This document shows positions 1-10,691 of a stretch of 64,000 nt of DNA, piece after piece. A program made the translations under genes and the position numbers. How positions within the stretch are numbered: position 1 is the stretch's first letter; the number at the start of each line of letters is the position of its first letter. The notes under the pieces are model-generated. The model saw only the letters and a program-made list of their open reading frames with translations. It was not told the origin of the DNA and did not search any database. Source of the stretch: Tritrichomonas musculus. Taxonomy: Eukaryota > Parabasalia > Tritrichomonadida > Tritrichomonadidae. Location of the stretch: NCBI GenBank assembly GCA_039105265.1, contig JAPFFF010000002.1, positions 868,001 through 932,000 of the forward strand, written 5' to 3'.

Positions 1-3000
1 AATGAAAAAGAAGAAGAAGATGATGAAAATGAAAAAGAAGAAGAAGATGATGAAAATGAAAAAGAAGAAGAAGATGATGAAAATGGAAAAGAAGAAGAAG
101 ATGATGAAAATGGAAAAGAAGAAGAAGAAGATGAAAATGAAAATGGAAAAGAAGAAGAAGATGATGAAAATGGAAAAGAAGAAGAAGATGATGAAAATGA
201 AAAAGAAGAAGAAGATGATGAAAATGGAAAAGAAGAAGAAGAAGATGAAAATGGAAAAGAAGAAGAAGATGATGAAAATGGAAAAGAAGAAGAAGATGAT
301 GAAAATGAAAAAGAAGAAGAAGATGATGAAAATGGAAAAGAAGAAGAAGATGATGAAAATGAAAAAGAAGAAGAAGAAGATGAAAATGAAAAAGAAGAAG
401 AAGATGATGAAAATGAAAAAGAAGAAGAAGATGATGAAAATGAAAAAGAAGAAGAAGAAGAAAATGATGAAAATGGAAAAGAAGAAGAAGATGATGAAAA
501 TGAAAAAGAAGAAGAAGATGATGAAAATGGAAAAGAAGAAGAAGATGATGAAAATGAAAAAGAAGAAGAAGAAGATGAAAATGAAAAAGAAGAAGAAGAT
601 GATGAAAATGAAAATGGAAAAGAAGAAGAAGAAGATGAAAATGAAAAAGAAGAAGAAGAAGATGAAAATGAAAAAGAAGAAGAAGATGATGAAAATGAAA
701 AAGAAGAAGAAAATGAAGAAGAAGATGATGAAAATGAAAAAGAAGAAGAAGATGATGAAAATGGAAAAGAAGAAGAAGATGATGAAAATGAAAAAGAAGA
801 AGAAGATGATGAAAATGAAAATGAAAAAGAAGAAGAAGATGATGAAAATGAAAATGAAAAAGAAGAAGAAGAAGATGAAAATGAAAAAGAAGAAGAAGAA
901 GATGAAAATGAAAATGAAAAAGAAGAAGAAGATGATGAAAATGGAAAAGAAGAAGAAGATGATGAAAATGAAAAAGAAGAAGAAGAAGAAGATGATGAAA
1001 ATGGAAAAGAAGAAGAAGATGATGAAAATGAAAAAGAAGAAGAAGATGATGAAAATGAAAAAGAAGAAGAAGATGATGAAAATGAAAAAGAAGAAGAAGA
1101 TGATGAAAATGAAAAAGAAGAAGAAGAAGAAAATGATGAAAATGGAAAAGAAGAAGAAGATGATGAAAATGAAAAAGAAGAAGAAGATGATGAAAATGAA
1201 AAAGAAGAAGAAGAAGATGAAAATGAAAAAGAAGAAGAAGATGATGAAAATGAAGAAAAAGAAGAAGAAGAAGATGAAAATGAAAAAGAAGAAGAAGATG
1301 ATGAAAATGGAAAAGAAGAAGAAGATGATGAAAATGAAAAAGAAGAAGAAGATGATGAAAATGGAAAAGAAGAAGAAGATGATGAAAATGAAAAAGAAGA
1401 AGAAGATGATGAAAATGAAAATGAAAAAGAAGAAGAAGATGATGAAAATGAAAATGAAAAAGAAGAAGAAAATGAAGAAGAAGATGATGAAAACGAAAAA
1501 GAAGAAGAAGATGATGAAAATGAAAAAGAAGAAGAAGATGATGAAAATGAAAAAGAAGAAGAAGATGATGAAAATGAAAATGAAGAAGAAGATGATGAAA
1601 ATGAAAATGAAGAAGAAGATGATGAAAATGAAAAAGAAGAAGAAGATGATGAAAATGAAAAAGAAGAAGAAGATGATGAAAATGAAAAAGAAGAAGAAGA
1701 TGATGAAAATGGAAAAGAAGAAGAAGATGATGAAAATGAAAAAGAAGAAGAAGATGATGAAAATGAAAAAGAAGAAGAAGAAGATGAAAATGAAAAAGAA
1801 GAAGAAGAAGAAAATGATGAAAATGGAAAAGAAGAAGATGATGAAAATGAAAAAGAAGAAGAAGATGATGAAAATGAAAATGAAAAAGAAGAAGAAGATG
1901 ATGAAAATGAAAAAGAAGAAGAAGAAGAAAATGATGAAAATGGAAAAGAAGAAGAAGATGATGAAAATGGAAAAGAAGAAGAAGATGATGAAAATGGAAA
2001 AGAAGAAGAAGATGATGAAAATGAAAAAGAAGAAGAAAATGAAGAAGAAGATGATGAAAATGAAAATGAAAAAGAAGAAGAAGAAGATGAAAATGAAAAA
2101 GAAGAAGAAGATGATGAAAATGAAAAAGAAGAAGAAGATGATGAAAATGGAAAAGAAGAAGAAGATGATGAAAATGAAAAAGAAGAAGAAGATGATGAAA
2201 ATGAAAATGAAAAAGAAGAAGAAGATGATGAAAATGGAAAAGAAGAAGAAGAAGATGAAAATGAAAAAGAAGAAGAAAATGAAGAAGAAGATGATGAAAA
2301 TGAAAAAGAAGAAGAAGATGATGAAAATGGAAAAGAAGAAGAAGATGATGAAAATGAAAAAGAAGAAGAAGATGATTCAAATGGAAAAGAAGAAGAAGAT
2401 GATGAAAATGAAAAAGAATAAGATGATGATGAAAATGAAAATGAAGAAGAAGATGATTCAAATGGAAAAGAAGAAGAAGATGATGAAAATGAAAAAGAAG
2501 CAGAAGATGATGAAAATGAAAAAGAAGAAGAAGATGATGAAAATGGAAAAGAAGAAGAAGATGATGAAAATGAAAAAGAAGAAGATGATGATGAAAATGA
2601 AAAAGAAGAAGAAAATGAAGAAGAAGATGATGAAAATGAAAAAGAAGAAGAAGAAGAAGATGATTCAAATGGAAAAGAAGAAGAAGAAGATGAAAATGAA
2701 AAAGAAGAATAAGATGATGAAAATGAAAATGAAAAAGAAGATGAAGAAGAAAATGAAGAAGAAGATGATGAAAATGAAAAAGAAGAAGAAGAAGATGAAA
2801 ATAAAAATGAAAAAGAAGAAGAAGAAGAAAATGAAGAAGAAGAAAATGAAGAAAATGAAAAAGAAGAAGAAAATGAAGAAGAAGATGATGAAAATGAAAA
2901 TGAAAAAGAAGAAGAAGATGATGAAAATGGAAAAGAAGAAGAAGAAGATGAAAATGAAAAAGAAGAAGAAGATGATGAAAATGAAAATGAAAAAGAAGAA

Positions 3001-4300
3001 GAAGAAGATGAAAATGAAAAAGAAGAAGAAGAAGATGAAAATGAAAATGAAAAAGAAGAAGAAGAAGATGAAAATGAAAAAGAAGAAGATGATGATGAAA
3101 ATGGAAAAGAAGAAGAAGATGATGAAAATGAAAAAGAAGAAGAAGATGATGAAAATGGAAAAGAAGAAGAAGATGATGAAAATGGAAAAGAAGAAGAAGA
3201 AGATGAAAATGAAAATGAAAAAGAAGAAGAAGATGATGAAAATGGAAAAGAAGAAGAAGATGATGAAAATGAAAAAGAAGAAGAAGATGATGAAAATGAA
3301 AAAGAAGAAGAAGATGATGAAAATGGAAAAGAAGAAGAAGATGATGAAAATGGAAAAGAAGAAGAAGATGATGAAAATGAAAAAGAAGAAGAAGATGATG
3401 AAAATGAAAAAGAAGAAGAAGAAGATGAAAATGAAAAAGAAGAAGAAGATGATGAAAATGGAAAAGAAGAAGAAGAAGATGAAAATGAAAAAGAAGAAGA
3501 AGATGATGAAAATGGAAAAGAAGAAGAAGATGATGAAAATGAAAAAGAAGAAGAAGATGATGAAAATGAAAATGAAGAAGAAGAAGAAAATGATTCAAAT
3601 GAAAAAGAAGAAGAAGAAGATGATTCAAATGGAAAAGAAGAAGAAGATGATGAAAATGAAAAAGAAGAAGAAAATGAAGAAGAAGATGATGAAAATGAAA
3701 AAGAAGAAGAAGATGATGAAAATGAAAATGAAGAAGAAGAAGAAAATGAAGAAGAAGATGATGAAAATGAAAAAGAAGAAGAAGATGATGAAAATGAAAA
3801 TGAAGAAGAAGAAGAAAATGAAGAAGAAGATGATGAAAATGAAAAAGAAGAAGAAGAAGATGATGAAAATGAAAATGAAGAAGAAGAAGAAAATGAAGAA
3901 GAAGATGATGAAAATGAAAAAGAAGAAGAAGATGATGAAAATGAAAATGAAGAAGAAGAAGAAAATGAAGAAGAAGATGATGAAAATGAAAAAGAAGAAG
4001 AAGAAGATGATGAAAATGAAAATGAAAAAGAAGAAGAAAATGAAGAAGAAGATGATGAAAATGAAAAAGAAGAAGAAGATGATGAAAATGAAAATGAAGA
4101 AGAAGATGATGAAAATGAAAAAGAAGAAGAAGATGATGAAAATGAAGAAGAAGATGATAAAAATGAAGAAAAAAAAAGATGATGATGATGAAAATGAAGA
4201 TTAAGATGATGATAATGAAAAAGAAAATGAAGAAGATGAAGATGAAGAGAATAAAAAAGATGATGAATAAAATGAAAATGCAAAATGAAAAAAAATGAAG
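1..4300 (+). repeat. 27-bp-periodic GAA/GAT-rich minisatellite, possible acidic protein tail
   Basis: The block is built of variants of a 27-base unit (AATGAAAAAGAAGAAG then AAGATGATGAA), with frequent GAA to GGA changes and 3-base-step length variants. Read in frame 1 it gives a highly acidic N-E/G-K-E-E-E-D-D-E repeat, open from base 1 to a TAA at 2419-2421. It stays in frame past a second TAA at 2710-2712 and then runs to a frame loss in the A-run near 4170-4180. Indels are almost all multiples of three, which fits past coding selection, so it may be the acidic C-terminal tail of a gene starting left of the window; the two GAA-to-TAA changes argue that at least the distal part is not translated. 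Frame 2 is open for 1400 codons only because AAG/ATG/AAA dominate it. Confidence 0.85.
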
Positions 4301-4704
4301 ATGAAGAAACGATTAATTCTGACAAACGTTGTTGATAATAACAGACAAACGTTGATTAAACCCTGTTAATTTTAGAATAAAATTTTAACTAATTTATTTG
4401 ACTGCTTTTTATATATATATTTCTTTTTTTTTTTTTAAAAAAAAGAAAAAACTCTGCTCTAGACACTAGGAGTTTTTCGAAAAAAAAAAGTTTTTTCGAA
4501 AAAAATACAATTTTTCAGAAAAAAGTTGATTTTTTGGAAACATTTTTGTGAATTTATTTGGCCGTACGATCAAAAATTATTCAAAACGTTTTCCGAAAAA
4601 TCTACTTTTTTCGGAAAAACTTTATTTTTTAAGCAAAAAGTATTTTTTTTCGAAAACCCCCTACTTTTTAAATTCAATTCAAAAAGTGGCGTCTCTTGTT
4701 TTTA
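4301..4704. other. A/T-rich spacer with homopolymer runs
   Basis: No gene is supported here. A direct repeat of ACAAACGTTG occurs near 4323 and 4348. From about 4430 to 4660 the sequence is runs of A and T broken by TTCGAAAA motifs; short open frames through it are low-complexity and not credible genes. A TCAAAAAGTGG motif sits at 4679-4689. Confidence 0.6.
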
Positions 4705-4994
4705 TTAAGGACGTGGTAGGACCAAATATAATCTCATTTTTGTATGTAAAATATCTCATTTAATATTTATCCTATATATAATAAGAGTTCATTTTGAACA
4801 TAGGCTTAAAAAAATCAGAATAATATCAGTATATCAAATCTATCATTAAAAAAAATCCTATCTCTAATATATAAAGAGTTTCTATTCAAAAATGATTAAA
4901 ATATAATATTTTTTAACTTTTTGAGAGCGAAAAGGTGGATGAAAAAAAATCACTTCATATCTTTGATTTGATATTCTCTATTTACCAATTTAGC

Positions 4995-5620
4995 CTTCCA
5001 CCTGCGGCTATCGCTTCTCAGCTGCAGGTGGAAGTAAAGAAATAAGGAAACCAAGTTTCCACCTGCGGCTGAGCTGCGACAGCTGCAGGTGGAAAATCAC
5101 TATTTACCAATTTATCCTTCCACCTGCGGCTATCGCTTCTCAGCTGCAGGTGGAAAATCACTATTTACCAATTTATCCTTCCACCTGCGGCTATCGCTTC
5201 TCAGCTGCAGGTGGAAAATCACTATTTACCAATTTATCCTTCCACCTGCAGCTATCGCTTCTCAGCTGCAGGTGGAAGTAAAGAAATAAGGAAACCAAGT
5301 TTCCACCTGCGGCTGAGCTGCGACAGCTGCAGGTGGAAAATCACTATTTACCAATTTATCCTTCCACCTGCGGCTATCGCTTCTCAGCTGCAGGTGGAAA
5401 ATCACTATTTACCAATTTAGCCTTCCACCTGCAGCTATCGCAACTTAGCTGCAGTTGGAACTAATTACGCGAATTAAACTTCCACCTGCAGCTAAAATGC
5501 GATAGCTTTAGGTGGAAGTAATTACTTAAATGTACCATTTCAAACTTCCACCTGAAGCTATCGCAACTTAGCTGCAGTTGGAACTAATTACGCGAATTAA
5601 ACTTCCACCTGCAACTAAAA
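4995..5620. repeat. Tandem array of ~10 palindromic hairpin units, ~61-bp period
   Basis: Units begin near 4997, 5058, 5119, 5180, 5241, 5302, 5363, 5424, 5485 and 5549, with a partial unit at about 5602. Each unit has the form TTCCACCTGC, 15-20 bases, GCAGGTGGAA, so every copy can fold into a stem of about 10 bp. Two spacer types alternate: AAAATCACTATTTACCAATT and a version with GTAAAGAAATAAGGAAACC. The last units degrade (GCAGTTGGAA). The array is markedly more G+C-rich than its surroundings. Confidence 0.85.
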
Positions 5621-5712
5621 GTTTTAAATATTTTTTTATTTATATTATTTTTCTTTTAGTTTTTATTTGTTCAAAATATTTTTTTTTTTTTTTTACATTA
5701 TTTAACATAGGA

Positions 5713-5739
5713 CACTTTTTGAGCTTCGCTCAAAAAGTG
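5713..5739. repeat. Perfect 12-bp-stem hairpin
   Basis: CACTTTTTGAGC, a TTC loop, then GCTCAAAAAGTG form a perfect inverted repeat. The right arm contains the TCAAAAAGTGG motif that recurs elsewhere in the window (4679, 9360, 53633; inverted at 9602). Confidence 0.8.
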
Positions 5740-6478
5740 GCCATTCTTGTTATCACAAAACTTTATCAATTAAATTGCATTAACATTTAAATATATAATA
5801 CTATTTTACCAATAATTTCAAAAATTATCCCAGGAGACAATTTGCTGTCATTCAATTTACATGATATCGGACCTGTTGAAGTATAAATTTTTGAATAAAA
5901 AAGTAAATGAATTAAAAAAATACTCAATAGGAAATATTCAGCAAATGATTAATTTTGATATATTAATAGTTCAAGTGCTACATTTCTGAATTCGCATACT
6001 TCTATTCATTTGAAAGTTATGAATTTGGCTAAGCCCACTTTTGTTATCTCCTCATTAAAATTGAATTTTAATGTATGTAATAAATAATATTATAGTAAAC
6101 TTACAAATATCCCAAAATTAAACTCTATTTAAGAAAAAAGTATAACAAAATTTTTTCAGAATATTGATGATCTTTAAAATTTTTTTTCAAATTGCGTAAT
6201 TTTGGTCAATAGGAAAAGTGAACAAGCATGTATATATTTAATAAAAACCATTTATTTTTTGATTAATAAAGTCGTTCTGATGTTCTATTCATTTTAATGC
6301 CATTTTTAATTTGGATGTTTTTCTTTCATATACATAGGCGATCTCATTTATTATTGATTTATTTTAATAAATATCAAATATATAATATAATAATATATTT
6401 TAGAACTACAATAACAAATTATTTAAGGAGATATTTACGCATAAAATTCAAATTATATTTGGTCCTACCATGTCCTTA

Positions 6479-7024
6479 ATGGAAAAAGTAAAACAAATAC
6501 ATAATAATAATATAACATCACCACAAGAAGTATCAACATTAAGAAAGAGATTTACAGAAGAGGAAGATAAGAAATTGAAGTATGTAATTCAAACACTTGG
6601 AATACATAATTGGTCAGAAGTTTCAAAATATTTACCAGGACGAACAGGGCGACAATGTAGGGATCGATATAATAATTATTTATTTAAAGATATTTCATTT
6701 CGACCATGGACGGAAGAAGAAGACTCAATAATTTTACATAAATATTTAATCTATGGGAATCATTGGGCTAAAATCTCTACCTTTCTAGTTGGTCGATCAG
6801 GCAATAACGTCAAAAACCGATGGCACAAATATTTAAGTAAACGATATGGCGAACAACTCACTAAAACAAATTATATTTTACCTGAATATCAACAGCCTGC
6901 TCATTTTTATGATACAATTCAGCTTCAACAACCTGAACAAATTCAATTCATTGATAATTATCTCCTACCTACTCAATATGCTGTTTATGTTACATATATA
7001 ATTAATGAAACACCATTTTATTAA
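6479..7024 (+). CDS. R2R3 Myb-type DNA-binding protein
   Basis: A nuclear transcription-factor-type protein of 181 aa from the ATG at 6479. Two SANT/Myb repeats are clear. R2 (about residues 23-69) has W-E-E-E-D-type opening helices and the recognition helix GRTGRQCRDRYNNYL. R3 (about 75-120) starts RPWTEEED and ends GRSGNNVKNRWHKYL, with the regularly spaced tryptophans of Myb repeats. The C-terminal 60 residues are glutamine-rich and unrecognised. An ATG nine bases upstream (6470) is in frame, but it lies inside the inverted terminal sequence of the TTAA-flanked element, so I prefer the second ATG, which overlaps the TTAA target site itself. Small R2R3 proteins of this kind are numerous in trichomonads, where Myb proteins regulate transcription through short promoter sites. 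The gene is intact, but any native upstream promoter has been displaced by the element. Confidence 0.9.
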   Translation: MEKVKQIHNNNITSPQEVSTLRKRFTEEEDKKLKYVIQTLGIHNWSEVSKYLPGRTGRQCRDRYNNYLFKDISFRPWTEEEDSIILHKYLIYGNHWAKISTFLVGRSGNNVKNRWHKYLSKRYGEQLTKTNYILPEYQQPAHFYDTIQLQQPEQIQFIDNYLLPTQYAVYVTYIINETPFY

Positions 7025-9312
7025 ATTTTTTTAATTCTATCATTAAAAGAAGAATTAAAATAACCAATATCATGAAGCTTATAACGTTGTTAATTATTTC
7101 ATTATATATTAATATTAAACTTTAATTATGAAATTAATTATCTGTTAGAATTTCATTTGTTTCTTTACATTCATATTTAATAATTTTGCTTTTGATCAAT
7201 ATTATTCATTTCAAATTTCTTAGAAAAATCTTTATTTCACTGTTTTTGACGCAGTTTAAGATGATGAAAATCAGGAAAAGTAAATGAAACTTAATAAAGT
7301 GAATATCAAAAGATCATTTTTGAAAAAGGTAAAGATAATTGCAAACTTGATCAAAGATACTAAAACTTCATGAATGATGAAAATCAAATAAAGACTTTTT
7401 TTGAAATGAATAAGTCTTGAATATGGAATTATAGAAATGTTGCAAAATTGATAAAAAATATTTGAATTATTGGATAAAACGTGTCAATAATCTTTCTCAA
7501 TTTGAACTTTTTGGTATATGATATAATGATCATAAGGAATTGAATTCTTTTTTTTGCAAAAAAATAAAAGTTATATTTGAATATTTGATCAATTATTACA
7601 TTTATAATAATATTAATTGTAATATAAATATGGAGAAACCAATGATTTACTTTTCATTTGAGATCAGAAAATATCTTTGAAAATTTCGCTTTTACAGATT
7701 ATATGATATTCATTTCATTGAAGAAATTAGATTTTTGTGATGCTATATACTCACTCTTATATTCAAACTATATTTGAATGATTAATATTCATTCTTTAAA
7801 ATGAATTTGCAATATATCACATGATCATCAAATGAAATTTCTAGTTTAATATTTCTTCTTCATTATAATGCATATATAACCTAAAAATATTCCAATTTTT
7901 ATGTATAATTGGACATGTTATTCCTGGAATGATTTTTCTTTAATTAATGTGGCAATATATTATTTTCTAAAGATAAATGTCTCTAATTTTCTTTGTATGT
8001 TACAAATTAGAAATATCATCTTCTAAAAATGTTTTTGAATTCGATTTTACATGAAATAGGAACAAAAATTCTTTAAAATATATTAGATTAAATATAAAAT
8101 GCAATTCTACGAAATATATTTGAACTGATTTTATAACCTTTCTCATTTTTAAGTTAACGGCCGAGGAATTGCCCAAATATTAAATAGAAAAACACAAATT
8201 TGTAATAATTTTATTTTTTTTTTTTGATTCTTCTGTGTTACCCAAAATCAGAAGTGCGAGAACTAAAAATAACGTATTTTTAAATTTAAAAAAGTGGATT
8301 TTTTCACTAAATTGTTAATCAAATCAATGCTATTTTTAATATAATATAATGCATACCTAATGCTATACATCATATTTAATTATTAGGTCGTTTTAATGTT
8401 TGCAGAAGTAAGTGAGAAAAAATGGTATTTTGGAAATTTCTAATTAGTTCTGATATATTGTTGATTTTAATATTATTTATTTATATTTAAATTAAATTAT
8501 ATATATAGTTTTAATATAATATATAAAATAGTTTTTTAATTTATAGAGATATTAGTATTTAAAAAAAAAATAAATATAATATAAAAATATAGGGAGCTCT
8601 GGTGAATTTCATAGGGATAACTATTTGTATTTTTATTATAATCAACATGTATATATACATATTTTCTTATTAATCTGAATCGCTCGCCGGGGGTAATTTT
8701 ATTTTTATTTTATAAAATTCTGAAGAAAAAATACGTTATAATTAATTCCCCTCAATTTCAAATTTTCATAAAAAAATGCAAAAAAATATGGTTTCTTATT
8801 GTTAAATCGTAATGAAAATAAAGTGAATTAAAATATATACTATGATAAATATAAAAAAACTATCATTTCCCGATTTTATGCAACTTTGCCAAATTATTAA
8901 AATCAAGATATTTCAACCATCTTTTATTAAAATGTATGCTTATCCAACTCTTATTATGCACATTTGATAACTTATTTTAATTCCTCTATATATCTTTTGT
9001 TTTGTTTGATATTAAACAAAAAAAATGAAATTTAAAAATCTAAGCATTCCTAGAAAAATTGGCCCTATAAATTTAACTGAAATCAATATTATAATATTAA
9101 TACATATTATAATTCATATGTATATTTTTTATTTTAAATTTAACCTATTTAATTTTAAGATATTTATAAAAAAATATAACGACTATTGCGAATTTAAATT
9201 TTAAATGATTAATCAAATTTTTCATTCTGTTCTCACAAATTAATTTTTTATGCAAAAAATCATTTTTTTTATATTTTTATGCTTGAAACAATAACTATGA
9301 GCGATTTACATA
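7025..9312. other. Gene-poor A/T-rich spacer
   Basis: No supported coding region is seen. Reading frames are short and of low complexity. From about 8712 it contains the left copy of a diverged direct duplication (see 8712-10170). A short G+C-richer patch (TCGCTCGCCGGGGG) is at about 8680. Confidence 0.5.
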
Positions 9313-10170
9313 TAAATAAAGGATAAACTAAAGTATAGTAAGGCTTTTCTGAAGAACCTTCAAAAAGTGGAAATCATTCAGAAAAAATAATCTAAATAAA
9401 AAAATTGAAAAAACAAATCTTTTTATATTTTTACATAATTTTTACCGAGGCTACATACCGCCTAGCGGGCGTCGAGCGAGGCTGAGCGAAGCGAAGCCGA
9501 GTCGAGACCCCGCGGCTGGCGGTAAGAATCGGTAAAAATTTTGTAACATAAAAAGATTCTTTTTTTATTATTTTTATTTGATTATTTTTTCTGAATGATT
9601 TCCACTTTTTGAATGAGACTCAGAAAAGCCTTACTATACTTTAGTTGATCCTAAATAAATTAAAAATTAGCTCTTTTTTTAGTAAGTTAAAAATTCTGAA
9701 GAAAAAAAACACGTTGTAATTATCTCCCCTCAATTTATAATTTTTAACAAAAAATATAAAAAAATGTGGTTCAAAGTTAAAAAAATTTAATAAAAATTAT
9801 ATGAGATAATACATATATAGCGGTAATTATAAAAATATGATTAATGACTTGTTTTCAGCAACTTAGTCTAAAAATTAAAATCAAGATATCTTGAGATAGT
9901 ATGAGTAAAATTTGTCCATGATGTAATATATTCATTAATATCTTTGGATAATTGTATTTTCATCCAAATATTCAGATATTGTCCAGAATTTGATAAAAAA
10001 AAGTCAATTTAATTTTCTGAAAGCTCCTAGAAAAAATGGCCCTATAGTTTGGTTTACTAATGGTATTTATTAATATATAAGAAATATAATGCCGATATCA
10101 AAATTTATAGAGATTTTAACCTATTTGTTTTCAAGATATTTATTTAAATTTTATATTTGGTCAGATATTT
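8712..10170. repeat. Diverged direct duplication flanking the foldback element
   Basis: The stretch 8712-9200 is repeated, with substitutions and indels, at about 9686-10170. Shared landmarks in the same order are ATTCTGAAGAAAAAA, CCCCTCAATTT, AAAATCAAGATAT, CCTAGAAAAA(T/A)TGGCCCTATA, TTTAACCTATTT and AAGATATTTAT. The period is about 975 bases. No open frame is conserved between the copies, so this is more likely a duplicated non-coding or dead transposon sequence than a gene pair. Confidence 0.65.
9321..9651. mobile_element. 331-bp foldback MITE with GC-rich core
   Basis: The ends GGATAAACTAAAGTATAGT and its inverted partner (ending ACTTTAGTTGATCC) are flanked by an exact 8-bp duplication TAAATAAA (9313-9320 and 9652-9659). 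The inverted arms run about 130 bases each, through a shared TTCAAAAAGTGGAAATC block and TTTTTACCGA, so the whole element can fold into one long stem. The central ~80 bases (about 9448-9525) are strikingly G+C-rich with short repeats of GAGCGA/GCGAAGC. The 8-bp TSD fits hAT or related superfamilies; there is no coding capacity. Confidence 0.85.
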
Positions 10171-10691
10171 TCGAAAATTTTGTTTAAAATTTTATAGCAA
10201 AAATGGCTCAAATCGTATTATTCTGAATCTTATCTTTCCAAAGAAAGAATTATTATTGTACATCAGACTTTTCAATCTCTTTCAGCTGTATCACATCATT
10301 GGGATTATAACGATTTGAGTCATCATCTCAATAATTCCAGTCAATGTTCAGCTCATCACTTTTTATCTTGATATTTTGGTTTTTTTTTTTGTTGGGATTC
10401 CCAACTTGGGAAAAATTAAATCTAATTTTTTTTTATTATTAAATTATTTTTAATAAAATAAAAATAACAATGTAATTTACATATATATAAATATTTATTT
10501 GTGTTCTAAAAGAGAGAAAATGTAATTACTCTCCAACATTTATAAAATTATAATTGAATGGTTTATTTTTTATTTTATTAAAATTTTAAAACACAAATAT
10601 TTTTACTCCTAGTGACTAATATAATTTAAAATCCTATCATAATAGAGAAGGATATATATATATATATATATTATTTTATAATTTAATAATA
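9660..10691. other. A/T-rich spacer upstream of the reductase gene
   Basis: It contains the right copy of the direct duplication to about 10170. From 10200 to 10690 there is no credible gene; a (TA)n run at about 10652-10670 lies 20-40 bases before the reductase ATG. Confidence 0.5.

Larger units (their letters stand above)
4709..6475. mobile_element. TTAA-flanked inverted-repeat element carrying a hairpin array
   Basis: The left end (4709 onward, GGACGTGGTAGGACCAAATA) is matched in inverted orientation at 6445-6475 with one early mismatch (GGACATGG on the opposite strand). Both ends are flanked directly by TTAA (4705-4708 and 6476-6479). TTAA duplications are known from piggyBac and Kolobok-type transposons; assignment to either is inference since no transposase is visible. 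The interior holds the hairpin array at 4995-5620, a 12-bp-stem hairpin at 5713-5739, and A/T-rich sequence with a few short open stretches (for example near 5810-5880 and 5965-6060) that could be coding relics. The right end abuts the Myb gene start codon. Confidence 0.65.

Noticed and set aside
2-4204. 1400-codon lysine/methionine-rich open frame
   Set aside because: It is the shifted frame of an acidic GAA/GAT repeat; stops are absent only because AAA, AAG and ATG dominate. No start context or domain supports it.
4526-4763. Short phenylalanine/lysine-rich frames
   Set aside because: They are translations of TTTTTCGAAAAA-type low-complexity sequence.
4995-5620. CRISPR-like array
   Set aside because: The repeat itself is palindromic and the spacers are two recurring sequences, not unique ones; the host is a eukaryote.
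5810-6060. Possible coding relic inside the TTAA element
   Set aside because: A few runs of 25-30 open codons look protein-like, but frames are broken and no family is recognisable.
9448-9525. GC-rich core as an rRNA or tRNA fragment
   Set aside because: No cloverleaf, no A or B box and no recognisable rRNA motif; it is bounded by the arms of the foldback element.
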